From contig JALJEE010000986.1 in assembly GCA_023231475.1 (NCBI GenBank), positions 1-64,000 of the forward strand: a stretch of 64,000 bases of DNA, given 5' to 3'. Made by a program: the position numbers and the translations under genes. The notes under the pieces were generated by a model that was given only the letters and a program-made list of their open reading frames with translations, made no database searches and was not told the origin of the DNA. Shown here one piece after another: positions 26,667-38,118 of the stretch. How positions within the stretch are numbered: the stretch's first letter is position 1; every line of letters begins with the position of its first letter. The stretch is from Seison nebaliae (Eukaryota; Rotifera; Pararotatoria; Seisonacea; Seisonidae).

Positions 26667-28340
26667 TTACTTGTCGATAACAACATATGTTGGTTGAGTA
26701 TCTACCCCACAGTTATTGTCTCGTTGTGACATGAGAACGTAACCGTCATCTCCCCAATTAGTCGACCAAGAATTCTTCACGAGCCAATAAGCCTCTCCAT
26801 TCTGTATACCGTAACCGACAGCGAGAACTGAATGATCCAATTGATCTGGTCCACTGCCACAATCCGGTTCATAATAGACTCCATTGGCATAGAAAGCAAA
26901 GGATAAATGAGATGCATCAATACCAATACTAATCGGTCCTTTAGCAACTATAGCTCCTTTCAATATTTCTCGTTCATATGGTGTAACGGCAACATAGCCG
27001 GAAATGGTCGCACCAATAGTGGCATTAGAGAAATGACAGAAACTATCTTGTCCCAAATAAATTCCATAAGACTCTTCAGTGGCAATACCTCCATGTTTCT
27101 TTATCCATCGATATGATCGGAAATCTTCACCGCCATCACAAGCGTTGTTACCAAAACCCCAAGTACAATCCATGAGATTCTGTTGAGATAATCTCACTAA
27201 TTTACCTGTATTTAAAAACCAAGCTCCTTCGATCGTGCCCGTTGTACCGAAACTCCAACAACTTCCACAAATTGCTTGATCTTTCACCGGTGTAACCGCC
27301 CCATGTAGTCTCCAATCGAATTCATCCGGTACAGATTTCGTTTTCAATTCTTCATCCGGACATGGAATCGCGTCTTCCATCTTATCATTAGAAGTTGATT
27401 TACCTCGAAGCATTTTCAATTCTTCTTTCGATTTATCAGCCAAATGATTGACAGCTAGCGTATAAGTAAGCTTAGCGCGATTTTTCGAATTAATGAATCG
27501 AAGATTCTGTCGGAAATTATGGAGACGTTTCGTTCGTTCCACAACTTCAGTCTCATATGTCTTTCCATGTTTTTTAACGAAATTGTGGAAATGTGGATGA
27601 ACATGATCCGTGTTCATTGAATCGGGTATGAATTCCTTAAATGGATTTGCTGATAATTCGTGGAATTTTATTTCATCATCATTTCCTACACCCGGACCAG
27701 GAAACGGTGTACAAGCGATTTTTCCATTAATATCGAAATCACTTTTTGGAGGAGCGATAGGTAAATAATCTTTGTATGTGACATAATAACGATCGTAATG
27801 GGAACCCATTAACGTGTCATAACCAATCATTTCATATCGTAACGGTATGGAAATTATTGGATCCATACAGAATGTATAAGTATTCACTCGACCAAATTGT
27901 TTTGTTACTTTCTTATATAAAGCACAATTTATATTTCTCCAACTTTCTGTTCCCATATAATCGAAATCAGACAAATCTGGAAAAACAGATTGCATTTGAA
28001 CTGGAGCTGAACTCGATCCATTTACACGGAAACAAGACATTTTATTGAGGAAATCTTCGTTACTTTCAGGTACCACTTTCAATGAATAATTATCTTGTTC
28101 CGATTGTAAAGTCTTTGCCGAACCGCCATAATAATCAATACGAGATAGCTTCAAGTCATGATTGACGAATGCTTTGAATGGTTCTTCGATTTCCGCATAT
28201 GGCAAATAAATGATACCACTGGCATAATAAGAAAGAGGTAGAATTTGATGAAATGGAGAATTGTCTTTGTCAGTGAACGATTGAGTGGAAGTGAAGAGAC
28301 TTATTGAAGAGAATAAGAAGATTAAGATAAAATTCTTCAT
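26667..28340 (-). CDS. 26/29-kDa-type papain-family cysteine protease
   Basis: A single exon encodes 557 residues: signal peptide (about 1-20), an N-terminal domain of about 230 residues starting with IIYLPYAEIEEPF and RIDYYGG, an I29 inhibitor propeptide (about 245-310, with the NxxFIN-type helix and NHLADKS) and a mature peptidase C1 domain. The catalytic residues are visible: the oxyanion Gln in PVKDQAICGSCWSF with its Cys, His in LDHSVLAVGYG and Asn in VKNSWSTNWGDDGY. The extra N-terminal domain is that of the insect 26/29-kDa proteinase of haemocytes and gut, where precursor processing gives 26- and 29-kDa chains. It is probably lysosomal or secreted, with a digestive or defence role. 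This family supports an arthropod host. Confidence 0.88.
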   Translation of the reverse strand: MKNFILIFLFSSISLFTSTQSFTDKDNSPFHQILPLSYYASGIIYLPYAEIEEPFKAFVNHDLKLSRIDYYGGSAKTLQSEQDNYSLKVVPESNEDFLNKMSCFRVNGSSSAPVQMQSVFPDLSDFDYMGTESWRNINCALYKKVTKQFGRVNTYTFCMDPIISIPLRYEMIGYDTLMGSHYDRYYVTYKDYLPIAPPKSDFDINGKIACTPFPGPGVGNDDEIKFHELSANPFKEFIPDSMNTDHVHPHFHNFVKKHGKTYETEVVERTKRLHNFRQNLRFINSKNRAKLTYTLAVNHLADKSKEELKMLRGKSTSNDKMEDAIPCPDEELKTKSVPDEFDWRLHGAVTPVKDQAICGSCWSFGTTGTIEGAWFLNTGKLVRLSQQNLMDCTWGFGNNACDGGEDFRSYRWIKKHGGIATEESYGIYLGQDSFCHFSNATIGATISGYVAVTPYEREILKGAIVAKGPISIGIDASHLSFAFYANGVYYEPDCGSGPDQLDHSVLAVGYGIQNGEAYWLVKNSWSTNWGDDGYVLMSQRDNNCGVDTQPTYVVIDK

Positions 28341-28660
28341 TTCTACTAATTTTCTCGTAAAAAAAAAGAAAAGAAAGGAATAATCAGAAACTGTTAGATC
28401 TTATTAAATGAAGAAGTATTTGTAGTTCATCCTCATTCTCTACTTCCCACCAAAGGGCAAAATCCAAAAAATAATTTAATTTATTTACATTCAATTCCTC
28501 AATTAACATCGTCTAATCATAACAAGTTAATGGGAAAAATGAAGTAATTTATGGTTTGTTGTCGTTCCGTATTCATATGACTATTCATATGATAATGTTG
28601 TGAGGATCATCAATCGAAAATGAATTTTGCGTTCCTTTCAAATTTTTTGGCTTCATCAAA
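28341..28660. promoter_or_regulatory. Shared upstream region of two divergent genes
   Basis: These 320 bp separate the start of the cysteine protease (-) from the start of a small gene (+), so they should hold both promoters. A possible TATA-like run and AT-rich sequence are present, but I can assign no defined element. Confidence 0.35.
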
Positions 28661-29132
28661 ATGAACAATTTGAAGAGAAGTTTTTTCAAATTTTTTAACA
28701 TTCACCACAACGAATCGGTTTCCATCGTTTTTCCAACATCTCAAAACTCAACTTTCCTTTTCTCCACTCCACAGACGAAACAGCGACGATCCCGACAACA
28801 AGAAGTCTCCAAACATTCAACAAGTCGACTAAGTTTAGATTCTACGTTCTACACAGCAGAAAATCGTCTTTGGAAACCGATTCTTCCGACACATCTTACT
28901 GGAACGAGTGAAGAGAAATTGAAAAATAAATGTCTATCAGAATTGGATATATCTAAATTGGTTAATGAAAGAAATAGGTCGATTATTCCGGGTAATTCTG
29001 TGATAATTGTAGTGAATGAGCATAATCATATAAAGAAGGTGAGAAAAGAAATGACTTTATTTTAATTTCTCTAAAATTTAATATTTTTTTTTAAAGATTT
29101 TTCGTGAGAATTATACAGTGGAAGAAATATAG
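28661..29132 (+). CDS. Small two-exon gene, unknown function
   Basis: Exon 28661-29038 starts with ATG and ends at a canonical donor (AAGAAG, then GTGAGA). Exon 29097-29132 follows a 58-bp intron and ends with TAG. The product has 137 residues. The first 70 are basic and Ser/Thr-rich; the rest is more ordered, with NSVIIVVNEHNHIKKIF near the C-terminus. There is no signal peptide or membrane segment. I know no matching family. The donor here is one of the few in the window that fits the usual animal consensus. Confidence 0.5.
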
Positions 29133-29254
29133 ATTATTGATCAAAACTGAATAAGTTTGAAAATGAATTGGTGAATCTCATTTATATTTAAGTTATTTAG
29201 TTTAAAGATTAAATTTTATAATAAATCTCATTTTAATTATTGTTCGGATGTTGG

Positions 29255-31216
29255 CTAGTTGAGAGAGGAGGTGGTGGAGGTGGTGTTGGATGAGGAAGCG
29301 ATTCCTAAACGTTCGCCCAATCGATAAAGTCGACGTACCATTTGTCCTTGGAGGAGATTGAGAATAGTTGCTATTAAAATCATTCCCAACAACAAATAAA
29401 GACCACACGCGATCAATTGATTTCTATCTACTTCGATCTCATTTCCATCGATTGCGACTTGAGGGCATTTACGATATCGTTCTCTTTTCGTATGATGAAT
29501 TGGAAGAACATCACCAAAACCGATTGTTGTTAATGTAGTGAAACAGAAGTACAACATATCAACCGCACTCTCTAATCTCCATTCGATTACTGGAACTTTA
29601 ATCTTTAATTCACGACAAGCATTCCATGTTATCAATTCTTCCAACACATAAAACATCGTCGCTCCCAATATCAGATAGAATGGAATCGCCAATATCGCTT
29701 TTAATGGAACATTTATTTTAAATTGTTGTTGTTGTTGTCGTTGAGGTTCATTATTTGATGTTTCATTATTATTTTCGTTATCATAAGTTTCTTGTTCGGT
29801 GTCGGGTGTTTGTGGTGTATCGAAAGCGATTCGTTTCATTGAAGATCTTCGACGTTGTGGAGATTCATCTAATTGATCATCCGAATTACCTTCAACATCA
29901 TTCTTCGGAAATTGTTTCTTTCGATCAATCCACGAATTTACTTGATCCATCGTCTCCTCTCGTCGTTGTCGTTTGGATAGATATCGATCTTTGGAAATCT
30001 TCTTTGATTCTCTCATTGGAAATCGTTCGAAATCGAATGATGATGATTCTGAAAATGATGATATGGTCATAGGTGGGGCGAATTTCGAATTTATATGATT
30101 TATCGAATGACGATAATTGTCATTATGGCGATTTTTAATAGAGAGAGAATGATGTAATTGATCACCGGTAGTTGATGTGGTTGTTGTCAATGGCGGCGTT
30201 ATCGAAGTATGATGTGACTCGTTTCTATCTGTAATTAATCTTCTTAATGCAGCTATCGCTTTCTTTTCCGTTTCACGACGATTCTCCGTATTATTCTCAT
30301 CTTGTATCGAATCCACAATCGATTGATTCGATAAACGAATATCATAAATCTGATTATCATTCTCTTTCGTTATCTTCTGCTCATCATTTGCCACGATACT
30401 AATTGGTGGTTTTGGATTAACAGTACTAAACGAATTTGCCACCATCGATTTTCTTCTTTTCATTTCAATCGGTCTCCTGTACAACGCCCGTACCGTAATC
30501 GCTATCGACGATCCGATATTCGCCACAAACAGAGCCATCAACGGAATTCCTATGGCACTATAGACAATCGTTACGATCTTACCCAAATTCGTATGGCATG
30601 TCAGATGACCATATCCTACAAATCAAATAAGAAAACGGTTTTCTTATTATTAAAGTTTTGAAAAAAAAATTGCTGATTTTTTATAATAGAAGAATTTTCT
30701 TTTTAAAAATTTCTATTTGTTAATTAGAATGAGAATCAAAAATATTTAAATTTGGGTTGTACAAAAATTTTTTTTTCAGATTTTTTCATGATAAAAAAAT
30801 TACGAACCGATTGTGGAGAGGAGAGTAAGTGCGTAGAGTATAGAAGAGAAGAGATTCCATTCTTTTTCGAAAATGCCACGTTTCCTTATTCTTGTTCCCG
30901 CTTTCATGCTCATCGTTTTGATGGTATTATTCTCGAAACGTCGAATAATCGGTTCGATCTCTTCGAACCAGATTAATAATGAATTGACATCTTGATTATA
31001 AAGGACACTATGTATTTGTTCAGTCGCTTCATTTCGAACACTTGATAACGATGTTTGTAGTTCTTTAGCGCGTTTCAGTTCGATATATCGAAATAAATAA
31101 CCACCAGCAAATAAGTATAAGAGTAAAACACAACAAAGTACAATGCGGGATACGGTGAAAGTACAACATTTCCTACAAAAGATCCCACAACGTTTACGAC
31201 AAGGCTGTTCTTTCAT
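29255..31216 (-). CDS. Two-pore-domain (K2P/TWK-type) potassium channel
   Basis: Exons 31216-30808 and 30615-29255 give 589 residues, starting at the first ATG of the frame. TM1 lies near residues 22-42. The first selectivity filter is STIGYGH near 133-138, assembled exactly across the splice junction, followed by TM2 (IVYSAIGIPLMALFVANIG). An intracellular loop of about 260 residues precedes TM3, then the second filter TTIGFGD and TM4 (LYLLLGMILIATILNLLQGQ). The order TM-P-TM-loop-TM-P-TM defines K2P background K+ channels of the plasma membrane. The loop is far longer than usual and Ser/Thr/Arg-rich; it contains RRKSM and PPISIV, resembling a PKA site and a calcineurin-docking motif. The C-terminal tail is short. 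The subfamily was not assigned. Confidence 0.92.
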
Positions 31217-31607
31217 TTGTTTTGTTTTTCTTCTTTTCAAGATTGACCCAAATTTTAAATATTAGAGAGAAATTATTTTTCTCTGCATAAAAATTTTCGG
31301 CTTGTTTTTACAGACAACTAATACACTTCACTTCTTTTCGAACCTACCGCAAATCGGTGATTTGATTACTGCGTATTAGGCGAACGGTTCTTATAAGATG
31401 ATTCGTTCTTATGATTAGAGAAGATAGGAAGTTGATGTATATGGTGAATGGTTGGCAACGATTTACTGGTAAGTAAATGTAATGATGAATCGATTATAGT
31501 ATAGAAATATACATGGGGTTGTATCCGGTTCTTCTTCTCATAAAATTTGTTTGCATTGACGATACATGGAAGAATTTTAACGATTCCCTGACTTCTCATT
31601 CGATTAT

Positions 31608-31608
31608 A

Positions 31609-31637
<29 letters not shown>
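31608..31637. repeat. ATG trinucleotide microsatellite
   Basis: About ten uninterrupted ATG units in non-coding DNA upstream of the K2P channel gene. Confidence 0.9.
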
Positions 31638-31639
<2 letters not shown>

Positions 31640-33254
31640 CGATATGAAACTTTTGTAATTGCTCCACCTAATTTATTATAATGTCTTCATTCCATACACG
31701 AGAAAGTTGAATGCGTGTTCCCTTACTCCAATTCTCAATTTAATATGTGCACCAGATAATTTATCTCATCAAAAGAGACGAATTCTAATGAAACCAAATA
31801 AAAAAAATTTTTAATTTTCTATTAATAATTCATTTGGTAAATCTTCTCCTTTTACTGTTTTTACAATTAAACGTCTGATAAATTTTGACGTTTATATTAA
31901 CAACATCCCATTCCATCACTACTTCACTCGTCGATTTATAGGAAGAAACATGAAAATTTCTAACGTCAATATTATTCCTATCCATATTCATAATATTCTT
32001 CAGTTTACTCAACGATATGATCGGGAATCTCTCCAACGAATTCCCATTTGAAAATGGTAAGGACTTGTCCATTATTTTCCTGACACAATATAGATTCAAA
32101 ATTGATTTTAGCTAACAATAAATAAGATCAACAATCATTAACTATCTTAATTCTATTCTAAATCGTTTAGATGATTTTTGAAGAAATTTATCTTGGATAA
32201 AATTTTATCCAAAATAAATTAAATATTTTGATTAAATCATCATTTGGTTAAATATTCGTTTCAGAATGAAATCTATTTTTCTTTATTTTCCAATAATTAT
32301 TCTCTTTTACATTCTATCGAGGGAATGTCCTTGTGAATTGAAATGAAAGAACTTAATTACCACCAGGCCGGGAGAACGTCATACAAATAACTTATTTAAT
32401 GAGTTTAATTGGAAAAAAGGGATTATACGAAAATAAAAATTTAAAGATGAATTGAGAAACAATCAAAATTCCGGTAAATATTGACGTGAAAGAAGTGGAA
32501 TTGAAAGATATATAGTCAATAACTTTTAACGGATATATTTGTTACGTATCAACATTGTTGTGCGTAGTAAAGAGGTAGAAGATCGAAGAAAATGATAAAC
32601 ACTAATTTTCACTTAACTTATTTCGAATAATTTCGTTGCTCAAATGGAATTATATATCGACAATGGAAGTTATTTGGAATGAAATAATGAGAGACCAGAA
32701 ATAGAAAAATAAAAAAATTAATTACATTATTCTTCTTAAGGAATTATTGATTGTCCTGCCTCCCCAATTGACGTTTGGTTAATGAAGATCATTCAATATG
32801 ATTTTGGTAGGATGATGGGACGAATGAAGATGGAAATGTGATTTCATATTTAAAAATTTCAATAACAATTATTGGAATTAAATGGAAGTGGAGGTGAATG
32901 GAGTTTGGTGAATGTGAGAATAATTAATTTCTCTTTCTCCGTTTCCGGTAATGTGATATAAAATAATTTAAAAAATTTTCCTTTCTTCTCATATCGATGT
33001 GGATATTCATACATGTGGATGATCGGCCGCCGAGAATTATACAAACAGATCCACAATATATAAATGGAATAAAATGGGAAAATAAACTTTCATTAATTTC
33101 TTCCTTCTTCACTCATGAGCACTTCGTCTAATGCTTTGTTGTCGATGAATGAGAAGTGTAAGATTATGTTCAGTTCAGATCAGTTCAATTCGGTTCAGTG
33201 CCATTCTTTCTATTGGATGAACTTCTTTGAATTTTCTCCTTTCTCAATTCCTTC

Positions 33255-33460
33255 TCAATAGCGAAAAGAATTGATAATGATGCCGACAATGATAATTATG
33301 CTCTCCAGTCCGATGAACGGTTGCATACTTCATTTGTACTTGAAGGTCATTGTTATTGAGGTCGTCACTTTCGAATAAACTGAAAGAATCATTCCTCCGG
33401 TGATCGGTGAGATGAAAGCTGCTCCCATTTGTGCGTTATTCATTCTCATCAACTAGATGA
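33255..33460. other. GC-richer island, possible unresolved exons
   Basis: The stretch is richer in G and C than its flanks and unusually free of stops. On the minus strand a 39-codon ATG frame (33449-33330) is followed three bases later by a 23-codon ATG frame (33326-33255) that encodes a hydrophobic segment (ESIIIIVGIIINSF). On the plus strand, frames bounded by ATAG and possible donors are also open. Strand and product cannot be decided by eye. Confidence 0.25.
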
Positions 33461-34119
33461 AAGATTCATCATCATCTTCAACAACAACAACAACAACTTC
33501 ATCTTTATTCTTCTTCTTCCTTCAAGAGACAACAACAAATTCAACGTTCATGTTCAACTAATTAGTATATTATTGCACTTGTTCTTCCACCATACATCAA
33601 TCACGTTAGGAAAATAAGGAAATTCATTCATCAATCAAATATGTACACAGGCGGAATATCCAATAAATAGAAATGTCTGCTACTTCTTGTCTTCCTATAA
33701 ACGTATTCTCACAGGCATCACTTGGATCCGTCTCAATCCAACTCCTTCTTATTACCCACTCCTACAATCCACCCTACTTATTCATCCACTTCTCATTCCA
33801 CACAGAATATAAATCAGTTCTATTGTACAACTTTAATAAATTTTAGAATTTTCAAATTAACGAACAATTGCTCCGAAACAAATCTTCTTCAAGTCACATT
33901 AATCTCGACGACTCAATTAAATTTTCTCAGAAATAATTTGGGATGTGGAAAATGTGGAGAATTTTATTGAATTAATTGTTATTTTGGGGATGAAAGATTT
34001 GAATGAAATTGAATAAAAAAACTTTGTTTAAAAAGAATGGAATGTTGATGGAATGAATAGTTTGGAAATAGAAAATTTCTGAGATTCTTCAAATACAAGA
34101 GAAATTAATTATGAAATAA

Positions 34120-35475
34120 TTAAATAGAATGGATAAATTGAAAAAGAATAATGAAAAGAAAAGGAGATTTGAGAGAATTGGCAATGGATGATGATGGATC
34201 AATAACTAACTGAACTTCCGACGATTGAATTCGAGATCCGAATCTCGCTGTCAATTTATAAGAACCTGCATCAACCAATTGAGCTTGATGAATTATTAAT
34301 GTAATTCGTCGTTCATCATCATTCGTTGACTTTTCTGAATGTAAAGAATATCGTTCATTATCCTTAATTTCACGTACGGTCGAATCGATCGACTTATGAT
34401 ACCATCGATATGATGGAAATGGCCAACCGCTGACAACACATTGAATTTCACTCTCCTCTCCAATTTTCCTATACAGTTTTATTATATATTCTTCTTTCTC
34501 ATTTTGTTGTTGTTGTTGTTGATTATCGATGTCGTCGATAATATTTGATCGATATTCTCCCCATACACCAGAACTGATGAAATATAAAGGGTCATTCAAT
34601 TTATTCATATCGATATTCTCATTCGAATTCTGTTCGTTCTCGTTGTTGTTGTTGGTTTGGAAGGAGGAGAAACATTGAACTTCTGGATCGAACTCCACCG
34701 AAATATCCGTTTCAACTCGTTTCATACCCAAATCATTCGTTCCCGTACAAATATAAGTTCCACGATATTCGCGTTTCATATTTCGAATAAATAAAGTCGC
34801 GTTATCATGATAACGACCACCATCTGGTAACAATTTACCACCTTGACGTTCCCAAATGATAGTGGGTGGAGGAAATCCAGTCAAATTACAAAATAATGTC
34901 AAATTATCTCCAATACCGATTGTTCGCGGTTCCGTCACTTCAGACAACATTGGCGCGGAAAAAATATCAATTCTGACTCGTCTCTTGTTCTGTCCTAACG
35001 AATCCTCCAATTCACACATTATATATCCACGATCATCCGGCATGATCGGTCGAATGGTCAAATGGAAAACTTCTTCACTTTCACGTCTCGCCGAATATCG
35101 ACCATTTCTCGTTTCGGAAATATGAGAACCTGATCCCAATGAAATTTTACTAAACTTCTCATTTGACGGTGAATAATACCAGAGTATATCCGTCGGACTC
35201 AACACATTCGTTATGCGACATGTCACTATCAAATTCTCACCAGATTTCGGTCGATTATTGTTCAACGTCAACGATTCGATTTGGACACTCGTCATCGTTT
35301 GACGACGCATCCGTCGTCTTTTGTGCACAACTCCACATTGTAAATGAGCAATATCTCTAAACGTTATTTTCGTACATGACTCCAATGCCGAATCGTCCAC
35401 ATAGTTAACGAGTTGTATTGAGAATTTGAAAAGGAATGAGATGAATAATAAAATAATGGAAGGAAAATGGTTCAT
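34120..35475 (-). CDS. Lachesin-like Ig-superfamily cell-surface protein, probably GPI-anchored
   Basis: A single exon. The second ATG (35475) is preferred because it starts directly before a signal peptide (HFPSIILLFISFLFKF); an upstream ATG at 35520 is in frame. A dibasic stretch (KRRRMRRQ) near mature residue 60 looks like a furin site. Ig1 (Cys...ILWYY...GYIMC), Ig2 (LFCNLTGFPPPTIIWER...RGTYICTGTNDLG) and Ig3 (IQCVVSGWPFPSYRWYH) follow. The Ig2 end, ETDISVEFDPEV, resembles lachesin and related neuronal IgCAMs. Ig3 has GSYKLTA where YxCxA is expected, so it lacks the second Cys. The C-terminus is hydrophobic (SPFLFIILFQFIHSI), as in GPI precursors. An Asn/Gln-rich insert separates Ig2 and Ig3. 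Likely role: homophilic adhesion in neurons or epithelial junctions. Confidence 0.82.
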   Translation of the reverse strand: MNHFPSIILLFISFLFKFSIQLVNYVDDSALESCTKITFRDIAHLQCGVVHKRRRMRRQTMTSVQIESLTLNNNRPKSGENLIVTCRITNVLSPTDILWYYSPSNEKFSKISLGSGSHISETRNGRYSARRESEEVFHLTIRPIMPDDRGYIMCELEDSLGQNKRRVRIDIFSAPMLSEVTEPRTIGIGDNLTLFCNLTGFPPPTIIWERQGGKLLPDGGRYHDNATLFIRNMKREYRGTYICTGTNDLGMKRVETDISVEFDPEVQCFSSFQTNNNNENEQNSNENIDMNKLNDPLYFISSGVWGEYRSNIIDDIDNQQQQQQNEKEEYIIKLYRKIGEESEIQCVVSGWPFPSYRWYHKSIDSTVREIKDNERYSLHSEKSTNDDERRITLIIHQAQLVDAGSYKLTARFGSRIQSSEVQLVIDPSSSIANSLKSPFLFIILFQFIHSI

Positions 35476-35949
35476 TTTTGCCAAGCCAAAGATTTGAATA
35501 ACCGCCAAAATATAACACATATTTTTTTTGTAATTTCCTTAAAATTAGGAGAATAAATCATTTAGAACTGGCTGATGAGGAAGAAGAATGGAACTATTCT
35601 TTTCCCAATAATTAGATAATAATTAGATATTAATTCCATCTTCTAATAATGCTTTAACTGAAAATTATTTTTTATTTTCAAATTGAATTGGAGTGAAAAG
35701 AATTTCTTTTCGGAATCGTATGGAAATTAGGTAAAATTTATGAGAAAATTTATAATAGGAACTACCGATAAACTTTGTTGATTATCCATATATGTGATAT
35801 ATATTGGCTTCAAATATGATATAACTGCACTTAGCGGTATATGGTTGAGATGTAAAAGATGATTTGGATAATTAGAAGAAAAATGAGAAATAAGATTTGA
35901 TTCATTTCTTAATAATTCAGTTAAATTGCTGTTCATTGGTGAACTGTTA

Positions 35950-38118
35950 TCAAGTATCGATGTTCAATATGGAATACGGACATTCACCATAAATGATGGT
36001 CATACTATCAGATTTTGTATTTCCGACCGACTTGTTATCTTTAGATGTGGTGACGTTAGATAAACAACGTCGTCTCTTTGGTATTCGATGAGAGGATGGT
36101 TGACGGTTCGATTTATTCAACCCGACTAACTTGGTGGAATCGATTGATGAGCTGGATTGTGAGCGGTCGAACTTACGCTTCTTGATCAGAGAGAGAAGAT
36201 GATTATTCAGATACTCCTGATTATTCAGACTACTCCGTTCGATATTTTTTGATAGCCGTACTTTTGATGAGGGCCGTGAAGAAACATAATAATTTATGAT
36301 TCGATTATCATTTTCATTGAGGTGATAAATGGACGACGAATTCTCACTGAAACAATTTTTCGTAGTTTTATTCTTTCGATTTGGCATTAGATAATTATCG
36401 ATCTCTGAATATGTTAGATGATTCGTCAAATAGTTTTGTCTCGAACTGTTTCGATGAGAATGATTGTTTAATGAAGATGTCAAATGTCTTTTACGGAAAT
36501 CGTTGTCAACAAATTTTGGTGATTTATTGTCGTCTGAAATCGATCTAGCACCAACTGCCAAACGTTTATTATGAGAAGTTGGTTGTGATCTGAAAGATTT
36601 AGACGTTATGATTGGTGACGGTTGTAGAACGTTTACATGATCAAGATCTTCCATAAAATTTCCATCAAATAAACTTTCATGACAAAGCGGAAGATCTTGA
36701 ATTGAGAGAGATGATAATGTTTGTGATGGTGTTTGTGTGAGATAATTGTTTGGAGGAAATTTATTGAACGAAGACGTTTCATTATTGGAATTGTTGTTGG
36801 GATTGTCGATGTAATAAGTTGAATATCTCATATTGACAGATGGTATAAATAAACGGGAACAAGCGTAACATTGTCGTTCTAATAATTTCATATTTCTAAT
36901 CGAATTGACCATATAATTATATTCGTTCATATTATTAATCATAGATGTTCCTGTCGAATAATTGTAAGATGATGGTGGTGTGAATGAATAATTAGTTAAA
37001 TGACTTCTATTCTCATTTCTATTCTCTATCAATCTCAACGGAATAGTTGAGGATTGAGTAGACGTCGAATAATTACCTCCAATAGTCCCACCACCGTCAT
37101 TATTACTATTATTAGTAACATCACCCGTTGAACGGTAATTACAACCATAGTGGTTTCGTAAATGTTGACCATAATGATTGTGGTGAAGATGATGATGATG
37201 ATGATAATGATGAAGATAATATTGTTGTTGTTGTTGCTGTTGTTGTTGTTGTTGTGTGAAGGAATTGTGTTCATTATTAACTGTTAAACATTTTTCGGAT
37301 GAAATCCGATTTTGACTGATTTTCTTCGAAAATCTTCCGGATGATTCCCCATCTCGTTCAGGAATATGAAGAGCTGAACGACATTTGGAAGTGTAATTCC
37401 CATAATTGAATGCATCAGTTGGAACGATCTTTGATACTGATTCATTCTCTTCCCAATTATTATCTTTGATCATTTGCGTCATTTCGATTACGTATTTGCC
37501 TTCCTTATATCGTTGGTTCAATTCGAATGCTTTCTCCTTTTAGTGGAATGAGAAAGAAATTCTTAAATTTTCTTTAAAAATACAAATTTAACATATTTCC
37601 ATCCCAATGTACTATTACATCCTCCACAATGAATATCCGCCACCGAATGTAAACCCGTCAATAAAAGTCGTTCCTCCGCTTTCAATTTCTTGATATTCAC
37701 TCTAAAATCATATGAAAATAGAAACGAGAACATATATATGAAAATGATGAGGAATCATTTAAAAAAAAAGGAAAAAAGATAATAACACCGATCGAAATAA
37801 ATAAGCTCTTCCTTGACTGCCTTGGAATGATTTGGATATGAGGTCCTCGTGGTTCGCCAAATGCGTCCGACAATGTGAACACGAATAGATGCGAGTGATG
37901 GTTGGTAGATATTGATGGAAAGTTTTTCGTCGTCTATATCTGTCTTTTGTCGACGAAAATTTTATATGATTCTCTTTGAAATTCCTCCTCAATAATAAGG
38001 ACAAGTTTGTTCTCATACGACGACGAATTAACCGACGAAAGAATCTCGATACACGATTCCTCGATCGATCGATATTATTATTATTATTATCGTTATTATT
38101 ATGATTATTAGTTTCCAT
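35950..38118 (-). CDS. Yippee-like zinc-binding protein with a ~500-residue C-terminal extension
   Basis: Exons: 38118-37787, 37701-37593, 37536-35950; 675 residues. Residues 1-64 are Asn-rich then strongly Arg-rich. The Yippee domain spans about 65-177: [64 protein letters not shown], then [19 protein letters not shown]. Its zinc ligands Cys80/Cys83 and Cys136/Cys139 are intact. Family members are about 120 residues and stop right after this point. Here the third exon reads on without a stop for about 498 codons: Gln and His runs, Asn- and Ser-rich disorder, a Cys pair (CYAC) and basic patches (PKRRR) suggesting nuclear location. YPEL proteins act in CTLH/GID-type and cell-cycle contexts, but the function here is inferred only for the domain. 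The extension matches nothing I know. Confidence 0.85.

Larger units (their letters stand above)
31217..34119. other. Gene-poor region upstream of the K2P channel
   Basis: About 2.9 kb with no secure gene. It holds an ATG microsatellite at 31608-31637 and a weak 80-codon frame at 31830-32072 (-). An island of higher GC at about 33255-33460 is open in several frames on both strands and may hide exons, and AAC repeats lie near 33480-33500. The K2P promoter is expected at its left end. Confidence 0.4.

Noticed and set aside
31830-32072. 80-codon minus-strand frame starting MDKSLPFSNGN
   Set aside because: Reasonable composition but no neighbouring exons, homology or clear signals; too weak to list as a gene.
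35727-35936. 70-codon frame just after the Yippee stop codon
   Set aside because: Most likely 3' UTR sequence that is open by chance.
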